Below are positions 11,711-18,453 of a stretch of DNA of 64,000 nt, piece by piece (position 1 is the stretch's first letter; each line of letters starts with the position of its first letter). Below the pieces are notes generated by a model that did no database searches, was not told the DNA's origin, and saw only the letters and a program-made list of their open reading frames with translations. The translations under genes were made by a program, and so were the position numbers. Source of the stretch: Methanolobus vulcani (lineage in GTDB: Archaea > Halobacteriota > Methanosarcinia > Methanosarcinales > Methanosarcinaceae); the NCBI RefSeq assembly GCF_006546655.1, contig NZ_VIAQ01000015.1:1-64000 (forward strand). Reading direction: 5' to 3'.

Positions 11711-12409
11711 TTACTCGGAATCCAGGGACTGGATAACCGGTATCACTGCTTCAAGGTTCTTCTCTGTGATGACAATATTAGCATGTGCGTGAAGGATTGG
11801 TTTGGAATTGAATGCAATAGCAAACTTTGCTATTTTGAATATGCATATGTCATTGGCACCGTCACCAACTACTATACATTCATCAGGCTTAATTCCGTAT
11901 TTTTCTGAGATCTCTTCCAGAACAAACTCCTTGGAGCCCTGGTCTGTCAGTGGACCTCTAACCTCTCCTGTAAGACACCCATTGTCTGTCAGAAGTTCGT
12001 TTGAAACCACGTGATCCATTCCCAGTGTCTCACCAACACGGTCAGCAGCTATTGTAAAGCCGCCTGAGATCATTGCGGTTTTGTAACCTCGGGATTTCAG
12101 GAAAGAAACCAGTTCTTTCGCACCTGGCATGAAAGGCATCTTGGCAAGAGCCTCATGTGCCTTATCAAGTGGCAGTCCTTTTAGAAGCTGAACCCTTTGC
12201 TGAAGAGCTTCGGAAAAGTCAAGTTCCCCGTGCATTGCCCTTTTAGTTATGGCTGCTACTTTGTCTCCCACTCCTGCGGCCTCTGCTAGTTCGTCAATGG
12301 TTTCAGCATCAATAAGGGTGCTATCCATATCAAAAACTATTAACTTGATCCTATCAGAATTGTTGCTGGTACGATTCACTTCATCAAACCTGGAATTTGA
12401 ATCCCGCAT
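11711..12409 (-). CDS. serB: phosphoserine phosphatase
   Basis: HAD-superfamily phosphatase (232 aa) releasing serine from O-phosphoserine. The nucleophile motif is FDMDST with Asp27 and Asp29. The ISGGF segment supplies motif II Ser, and the C-terminal GDGANDICIF supplies motif IV aspartates. The end has the family sequence AIAFNSKPIL. The first ~20 residues are polar and may be a longer start than the true one; an internal start near residue 20 would give the usual length. Phosphoserine is also the substrate of SepRS in this genome, so this enzyme draws on the same pool. It is first in an operon with the coiled-coil gene. Confidence 0.93.
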   Translation of the reverse strand: MRDSNSRFDEVNRTSNNSDRIKLIVFDMDSTLIDAETIDELAEAAGVGDKVAAITKRAMHGELDFSEALQQRVQLLKGLPLDKAHEALAKMPFMPGAKELVSFLKSRGYKTAMISGGFTIAADRVGETLGMDHVVSNELLTDNGCLTGEVRGPLTDQGSKEFVLEEISEKYGIKPDECIVVGDGANDICIFKIAKFAIAFNSKPILHAHANIVITEKNLEAVIPVIQSLDSE

Positions 12410-12599
12410 TGAAACAGTATTTAAGTGCCGAGATTGATGTGAGATAAGTTACATTGCTTTTAAGGCTTTCGGACAATATTCTATACATCTTTTTATTTTT
12501 TAGGCGGATGATGTGGGTACTGATATAATTCAACAAGATTATATAATATATTCTTTATAATATGTCTGTTGAAACACAGCTTCTAGTTTGGAGGTTCCA

Positions 12600-13397
12600 A
12601 TGATAACTACTGATATATCTGCTAAAATTGAAAATTTTGATATTACAAAGGATGTTCTCAATCAGCTTCCATGTATGGTCATGGCAGTTGATCGTGACTT
12701 TAATGTTCTCTTCCTCAATGCAGTTGGATGTAAATGGCTTGAAGAGGATCTTGAGAACCTCGAAGGCAAAAAATGTTATGATATAGTGCAATCACCGCAT
12801 TGTCGTACAGACAATTGTCGTGTAAAGCAGGCAATGGAGAACGATCGCGTATATGTATGGCGAAATAAAATGACAGCTGCCGGGAAGACATTCCCCATAG
12901 AATATACTGCTGCTCCTTTGAAGGACAAAGAGGGTAACATAGTGGGTGGATTGGAATATGTTGTCGATATAAGTGAGAGAGTAAAGATCGAGGAAGAGGT
13001 GCGTGCCCACAGCCGTACGATCATGGAGCTCTCAACACCTGTCATCAAACTGTGGGATGGGATAGTAATCCTCCCACTTGTTGGTGTCATTGACACTATG
13101 CGTGCTCAGCAGATAATTGAGAATCTATTGTTCTCTATAGTTGAAAATGAGGCAGCTGTGGCAATACTCGATGTTACGGGTGTTCCTATGATAGATACAA
13201 GCGTTGCCCAGCATATTCTTAAGACAGTAAGTGCAGGGAAGATGCTTGGTGCTGAGGTGATCATCACTGGATTCAGTCCCAATGTTGCACAGACCCTTGT
13301 GACATTAGGTGTCAATCTGGGTGATATAAAAACCAGTGGCTCATTACGTGATGGTGTCTCAAAAGCATTCGATATAATTGGTAAGAAGCTGGTCTGA
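12600..13397 (+). CDS. rsbR: RsbR-like PAS-STAS stressosome sensor
   Basis: 265 aa. Residues ~20-125 form a PAS domain with Cys59, Cys68 and Cys73. Residues ~145-262 form a STAS domain closely resembling the C-terminus of Bacillus RsbR. The two phosphorylated threonines of RsbRA (T171, T205) correspond to Thr166 (VIDTMRAQ) and Thr200 (MIDTSVAQ), with the same spacing of 34. The start is ATG 12600 with GGAGGT seven bases upstream; an earlier TTG at 12588 would swallow that RBS. RsbR proteins form the stressosome shell with RsbS. Here a PAS domain replaces the usual globin-like sensor. It is the first gene of a tightly packed operon divergent from serB. Confidence 0.9.
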   Translation: MITTDISAKIENFDITKDVLNQLPCMVMAVDRDFNVLFLNAVGCKWLEEDLENLEGKKCYDIVQSPHCRTDNCRVKQAMENDRVYVWRNKMTAAGKTFPIEYTAAPLKDKEGNIVGGLEYVVDISERVKIEEEVRAHSRTIMELSTPVIKLWDGIVILPLVGVIDTMRAQQIIENLLFSIVENEAAVAILDVTGVPMIDTSVAQHILKTVSAGKMLGAEVIITGFSPNVAQTLVTLGVNLGDIKTSGSLRDGVSKAFDIIGKKLV

Positions 13398-13410
13398 TCC
13401 GGGTGATTGC

Positions 13411-13782
13411 ATGCAGATACCTATACTGAAATTGAAGAACATACTGTTGACTTCTATACAGAGCGACATGACCGATGATGATGCTCTTAAGTATCAATCA
13501 GATGTTGTATCTTACCTTGAAAAGAGTGATGCAAAAGGTCTGATTATAGATATAACTGCAATGGATATTGTTGATTCCTTTATGGCTCGTGTGATTAATG
13601 AGACTGCCAGAATGGCGCGTCTTATGGGTGCAAAGGTTGTTCTTTGTGGTATGCAGCCCATGGTTGCACTGACACTTGTAGAAATGGGACGTGAACTTAT
13701 TGGTGTTGAAACAGCTCTGAATCTTGATAAAGGATTTGACAAACTTCTGGAAATGATTACAGAAGGAGTTGATGATCATTAG
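13411..13782 (+). CDS. rsbS: RsbS-like STAS protein
   Basis: 123-aa single STAS domain, nearly collinear with Bacillus RsbS from its IPILKL start. The phosphorylated serine (Ser59 in Bacillus) is Ser56 here in MDIVDSFMAR, shifted only by the shorter N-terminus. The family-typical MGAKVVLCGMQP segment follows. The start is ATG 13411 with GGTGAT nearby, 13 bases after the rsbR stop. In the known system RsbS is the core stressosome scaffold that holds the RsbT kinase and releases it when phosphorylated. The end overlaps rsbT. Confidence 0.93.
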   Translation: MQIPILKLKNILLTSIQSDMTDDDALKYQSDVVSYLEKSDAKGLIIDITAMDIVDSFMARVINETARMARLMGAKVVLCGMQPMVALTLVEMGRELIGVETALNLDKGFDKLLEMITEGVDDH

Positions 13783-14179
13783 TGAGAAAAGCATAGAACT
13801 TCATATTGAAGATGATATTCTCATAGCCCGCAAGGTTGCCAGGCAGGAAATGGCCGATATTGGCTTTGGTTCTGCCGATCAGACTCGTATGGCTACAGCC
13901 ATATCTGAATTGACAAGGAATGTTATTAAGTATGCAGGACATGGCGTGTGTCACATCATCACAGAATCTACTCCCTCGGAAATCGTCATAAAAGTTGAGA
14001 TTGAGGATTATGGTCCGGGAATCGATGATATCAATAAGGCTATGGAAGATGGGTATACCACAGGCGGTGGTCTTGGTGCAGGTCTTCCCGGTGCAAAGCG
14101 TCTTGTCAATGATTTATCTATAGAATCACGTCCGGGATTGACTAAAATTAATTTGGAGATGACACGTCCGAATGTCTGA
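13772..14179 (+). CDS. rsbT: RsbT-like serine/threonine switch kinase
   Basis: 135-aa GHKL-type ATPase/kinase. The N-box is ISELTRNVIKYAG, the G1 box EDYGPGI and the glycine lid GGGLGAGLPGAKRL, all as in Bacillus RsbT. It should phosphorylate RsbS Ser56 and RsbR threonines, then leave the stressosome to bind a downstream partner. The start is ATG 13772 with GGAG upstream; it overlaps the rsbS end by 11 bases. Context makes the kinase with the RsbU-like N-terminus at 15185-16201 its likely target. Confidence 0.93.
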   Translation: MIISEKSIELHIEDDILIARKVARQEMADIGFGSADQTRMATAISELTRNVIKYAGHGVCHIITESTPSEIVIKVEIEDYGPGIDDINKAMEDGYTTGGGLGAGLPGAKRLVNDLSIESRPGLTKINLEMTRPNV

Positions 14180-14615
14180 AATTAAAGATTGTTCATTTCC
14201 TGAAAATGGTCTGGAGGTAGTGGTGGAAATAAAGAACCTCGCACATGTTGCAAATGCACAGACGCAGGTTCTTTCGATAGCGAGAAAACTCTGTTTTTCT
14301 GAAATTGATGCGCATAAAGCAGCCACTTCTGCATCAGAACTTGCTTCAAACCTGGTGCACCACACATTAATTGGTGGTACCATAAGAATCCGTGAGCTCA
14401 GAAAAGAAGGATATGTGGGAATAGAGATTGTATCTAACGATTCAGGTCCGGGTATAATGGATGTTGAGCAGGTCTTACAGGATGGTTATTCAACAGGTCC
14501 GGGTCTTGGATCAGGATTACCTTCCATTAGAAGGATGATGGACGAACTTGAAATTTCAGTCATAGACAATACAAACACTTGTATTACTACCAGGTTGTGG
14601 TGTCCATGCGAGTAG
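14172..14615 (+). CDS. second RsbT-like GHKL ATPase
   Basis: 147 aa with the same fold as RsbT but clearly diverged. It has N-box ASELASNLVHH, G1 box NDSGPGI and lid GPGLGSGLPSIRRM. The conserved Asn and Asp of the ATP site are present, so it is probably active as an ATPase or kinase. It overlaps the rsbT stop by 8 bases and its own end overlaps the phosphatase start. A paired second ATPase is seen in extended bacterial Rsb modules. Its role could be phosphorylating a different STAS partner or forming a heterodimer with RsbT; this is inference. Confidence 0.85.
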   Translation: MSEIKDCSFPENGLEVVVEIKNLAHVANAQTQVLSIARKLCFSEIDAHKAATSASELASNLVHHTLIGGTIRIRELRKEGYVGIEIVSNDSGPGIMDVEQVLQDGYSTGPGLGSGLPSIRRMMDELEISVIDNTNTCITTRLWCPCE

Positions 14616-15178
14616 CAACAGAATCCCGTTCATTTAACAACGACGTGCATTGTGGTGACCAGTGTGACTGGTGGGTAGAAGATGATTTAGTAACGTTGTG
14701 CATGATCGATGGTCTCGGTCATGGGTTACATGCTGAAGAGGCAGCAAAAGAAGCTCTTGATTATGTTTCCACTCATCTGGATGAATCTCTTGACAGATTA
14801 TTCGCCGGGTGCGATAAGGCTATCAAACATACAAGAGGTGCGGCAATGAGCATTGCACGTATCGATCAGGGTAATTCCAGTCTTGAATATGCTGGTGTTG
14901 GTAATACCCGTTCGATGATGTATGGAGTAAAGTCCTCTCATCTGCCTTCAAGCTGGGGCATCGTAGGAGGTGGATACCGGCACCTGTATATTGAGAGAGC
15001 AGACCTTTCTCTTTACGATCTTGTAATCATGTGGACAGACGGTATACCTGAGCATATAAAGATTTCATCTTATGATATGTATCTGTTACAGGACGAGCAA
15101 CAACTGGCAAAGAGGATACTCGAGGATTATGGACGTATGACGGACGATGCGACCATACTGGTATATGCAAAGGGGTGA
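14606..15178 (+). CDS. rsbX: RsbX-like PP2C phosphatase
   Basis: 190-aa PP2C/SpoIIE-type phosphatase matching Bacillus RsbX in length and order. It has NDVHCGDQC, then metal-binding DGLGHG at 35-40, then RGAAMSIARI, YAGVGNTRSMM and a C-terminal TDG / TDDATIL pair of aspartate motifs. RsbX dephosphorylates RsbR and RsbS and resets the stressosome. The start is ATG 14606, overlapping the previous stop by ten bases; a start 27 bases earlier is less likely because it only adds residues encoded inside the previous gene. The stop TGA overlaps an ATG that opens a four-codon frame just before the kinase gene. Confidence 0.9.
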   Translation: MRVATESRSFNNDVHCGDQCDWWVEDDLVTLCMIDGLGHGLHAEEAAKEALDYVSTHLDESLDRLFAGCDKAIKHTRGAAMSIARIDQGNSSLEYAGVGNTRSMMYGVKSSHLPSSWGIVGGGYRHLYIERADLSLYDLVIMWTDGIPEHIKISSYDMYLLQDEQQLAKRILEDYGRMTDDATILVYAKG

Positions 15179-15184
15179 TGAAAT

Positions 15185-16201
15185 ATTCATAAAGCTGAAT
15201 TCAATGATAGGTATTATGGTATCCTGAAGGGTTATGTTTCTACTCGTGAAGAAAAGTATCTCATGAGGTCAGAGGATCTTGGTTCTGAGTTGGTTAGATT
15301 CAATGTGCCCCCGGAAGATATTATTGAAATGCATGAGATTGCTGTAAAGAAGCTGGCAGCAGATCTACCTGCGAAAAATATGATGGAATCTGTAGGTTTC
15401 CTTTCAACTCCTCTTGTAGAAGTTATGATGGCTTATGGTCTTGCATTCAGACGATGGATAGAGGACCTTGAAAAAAGCAAGAAGGAACTTGAAGTTTATG
15501 CTCAGGAATTGCAACGCTCCAATGAGCTGAAAGAACTTTTTGCCGATATCATGCGCCACGACCTTTTAAATCCTGCCTCACTAATAAACGGATTTGTTTC
15601 TGTCCTGCTGGAAAAGGAGGAAGATGATAAGAAGAGATCCTACCTTTCAAAAATAGAACTAAGTAACCGGAACCTCATCTATATCATCGAAAAAGCAGCG
15701 GAATTTGCCAAATTGGATTCTGTTGAAGGACTTGATTTTTCAATTCATGACCTGGGCTTAATCCTTGGAAACATAGTTGATAGTTTCAGACCTCGATTTG
15801 AAGAGAATGAAATGACAGTAGGTATGCAAATAAATAGCTTTTATCCTTCAATGGCGAACACTGTTATTGATCAGGTCTTTATCAATCTTATTTCGAACGC
15901 TATAAAATACAGCCCAAAAGGAAGTCATGTGGAGATTAGCATATCTGATCTGGGCGAACAGTGGCAGGTCAATGTAAAAGATCAGGGAACCGGTATCCCT
16001 GAAGAAGACAGAGAATTGGTCTTCACTCGTTTTTCAAGACTTGATAAGGTTAAAAAAGGAAGTATTAAAGGAACAGGACTGGGTCTTGCAATAGTTCATA
16101 AGATCGTAACTCTTCATAATGGTGAGGTTGGTGTGGATAGCAATTATCCAGAAGATGGCAGCTCATTCTGGGTGCGCCTCAACAAGGCACATACGGATTA
16201 G
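15185..16201 (+). CDS. soluble histidine kinase with RsbU-type N-terminal domain
   Basis: 338 aa if read from ATT 15185. Residues ~3-90 resemble the RsbT-binding N-terminal domain of Bacillus RsbU: an NDRYYGILKGYV start, then NVPPEDIIEMHEIAV and VEVMMAYGLAF. A short coiled coil leads to a DHp helix with His125 (MRHDLLNP). The CA domain has N-box Asn238, G1 KDQGTGI and G2 GTGLGLAI. There is no membrane segment. The first ATG in frame is 15263, but it would cut the RsbU-like domain. Upstream reading is open to 15182. GGTGAT stands five bases before the ATT. A one-base error after ATG 15178 could instead join MK to this frame. No response regulator lies nearby. Confidence 0.85.
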   Translation: MHKAEFNDRYYGILKGYVSTREEKYLMRSEDLGSELVRFNVPPEDIIEMHEIAVKKLAADLPAKNMMESVGFLSTPLVEVMMAYGLAFRRWIEDLEKSKKELEVYAQELQRSNELKELFADIMRHDLLNPASLINGFVSVLLEKEEDDKKRSYLSKIELSNRNLIYIIEKAAEFAKLDSVEGLDFSIHDLGLILGNIVDSFRPRFEENEMTVGMQINSFYPSMANTVIDQVFINLISNAIKYSPKGSHVEISISDLGEQWQVNVKDQGTGIPEEDRELVFTRFSRLDKVKKGSIKGTGLGLAIVHKIVTLHNGEVGVDSNYPEDGSSFWVRLNKAHTD

Positions 16202-16280
16202 TGCTCAGTCATATATTCTCATTTTTACCTTCTTTTTCGCATATTCATTCATTTTTGAATTGTAGCGGTATCATTCCAAA

Positions 16281-16291
16281 AGTAATATATG
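16281..16291 (+). promoter_or_regulatory. TATA box of mtd
   Basis: The sequence agtaatatatg lies 33-43 bases before the mtd ATG, preceded by purine-rich caaa as a possible BRE. Transcription would begin near 16310, giving a short leader that includes GTGAT (16313-16317) as RBS. This separates mtd from the stressosome operon upstream. Confidence 0.55.
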
Positions 16292-16323
16292 CTACACAGT
16301 CTATTGCACTACTGTGATTTTAC

Positions 16324-17148
16324 ATGGCAAAGATTGGATTCATTAAGCTAGGTAACTTAGGTATGAGCCAGGTCATCGACCTTGTACAGGATGAGATCGC
16401 AGCAAGAGAAGGTATCAGTGTTCGCGTTTTCGGTACAGGTCCTAAAATGGGTAAAGACGAAGCAGCAGCAACAGAAGAACTCAAAAAATTCGATGCTGAC
16501 TTCTATGTTATGATTAGCCCTAACTCAAGCGCACCAGGCCCAACCGCAGCTCGTGAGATATACAAGGATGTTCCATGTGTAGTTATCTCAGACGGTCCAA
16601 CAAAGAAGGACGATCGTGCAGCACTTCAGGAAGCTGGCTTTGGTTACATTATCATGACCGTTGACCCACTCATCGGTGCAAAGACAGAATTCCTTGACCC
16701 TGTAGAGATGGCATCATTCAACTCAGATGCAATGAAGGTACTTTCAACCTGCGGTGTTGTAAGACTTATTCAGGAAGAACTCGACAAGCTCGCTGCAATG
16801 GCAGACGAAGGCAAGGAACTCGAACTTCCACACATCCTCGCAAAGCCAGAGAAGTGCATCGAGAGAGCAGGATTTAACAACCCATACGCAAAGGCAAAGG
16901 CACTTGCAGCTCTCCACATGGCTGACTCAGTTGCAAAAATCAACTTCCCTGCATGCTTCATGATGAAGGAGATCGAGCAGGTTACACTCACAGCAGCAGC
17001 AGGTCACGAGATGATGCGCGCTGCAGCACAGCTGGCAATTGACGCAAGAGAGATTGAGAAGGCAAACGACAGTGTATTCAGGCAGCCACACGCAAAGAAG
17101 GGTTACCTGATGACCAAGACCGCTCTCTACGAGAAGCCACAGCAGTAA
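16324..17148 (+). CDS. mtd: F420-dependent methylenetetrahydromethanopterin dehydrogenase
   Basis: Oxidises or reduces the methylene/methenyl-H4MPT (or H4SPT) pair with coenzyme F420 in methanogenesis and methyl oxidation. The whole 274-aa protein has the Mtd family start (MAKIGFIKLGNLG) and the conserved segments MISPNSSAPGPTAAR and VISDGPTKK. The length matches the family. Codon use is strongly biased to a few codons, as in highly expressed genes. It has its own TATA box and a strong hairpin terminator, so it is monocistronic. Mtd is expected in a methylotrophic methanogen running the oxidative branch. Confidence 0.97.
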   Translation: MAKIGFIKLGNLGMSQVIDLVQDEIAAREGISVRVFGTGPKMGKDEAAATEELKKFDADFYVMISPNSSAPGPTAAREIYKDVPCVVISDGPTKKDDRAALQEAGFGYIIMTVDPLIGAKTEFLDPVEMASFNSDAMKVLSTCGVVRLIQEELDKLAAMADEGKELELPHILAKPEKCIERAGFNNPYAKAKALAALHMADSVAKINFPACFMMKEIEQVTLTAAAGHEMMRAAAQLAIDAREIEKANDSVFRQPHAKKGYLMTKTALYEKPQQ

Positions 17149-17156
17149 TTTTAATT

Positions 17157-17188
17157 AAGTACCCTTGTGGTACTTTCTTTCTCTTTTT
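17157..17188 (+). terminator. Hairpin and T-tract terminator of mtd
   Basis: A perfect 7-bp stem AAGTACC / GGTACTT (17157-17163 and 17169-17175) with a five-base loop is followed by a T-rich tract to 17188. It lies eight bases after the mtd stop. Confidence 0.75.
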
Positions 17189-17314
17189 ATGGATACTATT
17201 TCTGTAATATTGTTTGCCATAGTTTTGTTTGTGGTAATTGTTCTCTTCACAGCTTATTTTATGAAAAGTACATTGTACATGAATAAGCAGTCTAGCGTTG
17301 CAGAAGAGAAGTAA
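17189..17314 (+). CDS. 41-aa single-pass membrane peptide, function unknown
   Basis: An intact frame of 41 codons starts at ATG 17189 and reads MDTISVILFAIVLF, continuing as one hydrophobic helix of about 20 residues, then a polar tail rich in Lys, Ser and Glu. Clear topology and ordinary codon use favour a real small membrane protein. No good ribosome-binding site is visible, and the ATG sits directly at the end of the mtd terminator T-tract. It could be produced by read-through from mtd. I do not recognise the family. Confidence 0.4.
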   Translation: MDTISVILFAIVLFVVIVLFTAYFMKSTLYMNKQSSVAEEK

Positions 17315-17403
17315 GAATCTGAAAATGATACAGATTCTGTTAAAAATGAGAATGGGAACTGATTCCCATTGAAATACTGAGTTTAATAAATTGATTTATG
17401 TAA

Positions 17404-17997
17404 TTATTTTGGCTCTTCCTTAGCTCTTGGCATTGCTATGATCTCTCTTACCTGCATGCCGAAGAAATCAAAGGAATGTGCAGGTCTGACAACTACAGAT
17501 ACGTCTGCTCCCTGTCTTGTTCCGCCAATTGCTATTATTTCTGTGTCAAGTGATACTGGTATGTGACCTGAGTCCGCTGCCATCATTACACACTCAAGAG
17601 CAACCTTGAATCCTTTTCCAAATACAGCTCTTAATGTGTCGGATATGACATCAGCACGGCTGGCACCGCCAATGCGTTTCTGGATTGCACGCTCAACACC
17701 TGAGAACATGTGTGACTGTGTTGTCATTACAACACCAAGCTCGTTAAGTTTTGCAAGCTTGTCCTCATCGACTTCCCACTTTCCAGGTTCCTTGAGTCCG
17801 TATTGGTGTGTGATTGCTATTATCTTGACGTCCTGACCTTTGAATGCTTCTGCGGCAACAAGTGCTGTTTCCCCGCTTGTGCTTGCCAGCACAACGTATT
17901 TGATTCCAAGCTCTGCTGCTCTCTCTGCAGATAATTTCATAACCTCTTCGGTGTTTGCTTTTCCAACATCGTCAAAGTATGTGATTGTCTTTTCCAT
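17404..17997 (-). CDS. pyruvate-kinase C-terminal-domain protein
   Basis: 197 aa consisting essentially of one alpha/beta domain like the C-terminal (regulatory) domain of pyruvate kinase, with no barrel. Visible features are the start region with MKLSAERAAELG, the segment VVLASTSGETALVAAEAF and a Gly-rich SGHIPVSLDTEIIAIGGT. Stand-alone versions are known in archaea with no assigned activity. It might bind nucleotide or phosphate ligands. The gene is alone on the minus strand, facing mtd with its 3' end. Confidence 0.8.
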   Translation of the reverse strand: MEKTITYFDDVGKANTEEVMKLSAERAAELGIKYVVLASTSGETALVAAEAFKGQDVKIIAITHQYGLKEPGKWEVDEDKLAKLNELGVVMTTQSHMFSGVERAIQKRIGGASRADVISDTLRAVFGKGFKVALECVMMAADSGHIPVSLDTEIIAIGGTRQGADVSVVVRPAHSFDFFGMQVREIIAMPRAKEEPK

Positions 17998-18453
17998 GTT
18001 ATCGCCTTCGTGATTTTGTGATATAGAGTTGGATGATTTCTTGATTTTATGTCATAAGAATGTTTGTGGTGAGGCGTGGTTTTTCTGTGGGGATATCTAT
18101 AGTGGTCAGTGGTTCAAATTTAGTTGTTTGAATGTTGGGTTTGGGGCAATAGTAATATAAAAAATGCAACGGATTTTCAATCATTGATGTCTTATTGTTA
18201 GAAAGCAAACAATTTTTGTACTTATTTATGTAATAATATATATTGCAACAATTAAAGTAGATTAGTTATTTGATGAAGGTCATAGACTGCCTAATAGTTT
18301 TGGTACATTATTCATCTTTAAGTACAATTATTTGTTTGCATACATGTTCTTTTTCCAGAGGGTATAGTGATGATTATGATGATGATATGACCCCTCGGAA
18401 TACAAACTATATATAGAGCGGAGTATTAAAGGAAATTAGAAGGTGGTGCAAAA
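17998..18453. other. 456-bp intergenic region, no gene seen
   Basis: AT-rich sequence between the divergent PK_C-like gene and the surface-protein gene. I see no convincing coding frame. It holds a tgatgat-type simple repeat near 18368-18388, a TATA element at 18405-18416 for the surface protein, and TA-rich stretches near 18232-18243 that could be promoters on either strand. Confidence 0.6.
18405..18416 (+). promoter_or_regulatory. TATA box of DUF11 surface protein gene
   Basis: The sequence aactatatatag lies about 43 bases upstream of the ATG at 18454. A start near 18435 would give a leader of some 20 bases holding the strong RBS AGGTGGTG at 18441-18448. Confidence 0.6.

Noticed and set aside
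11134-11908. Long plus-strand frames opposite the coiled-coil gene and serB
   Set aside because: They are antisense to a strongly Lys/Glu-biased gene, rich in Leu/Ser/Phe only, and have no RBS; the minus-strand gene explains them.
15178-15192. ATG overlapping the rsbX stop as start of a separate short gene
   Set aside because: It reads only four codons before a stop; its interest is as a possible frame-corrected start for the kinase, not as a gene.
12600-16201. Sigma-factor regulation as in Bacillus
   Set aside because: No RsbV, RsbW or sigma-factor gene is present, and archaea do not use sigma factors.
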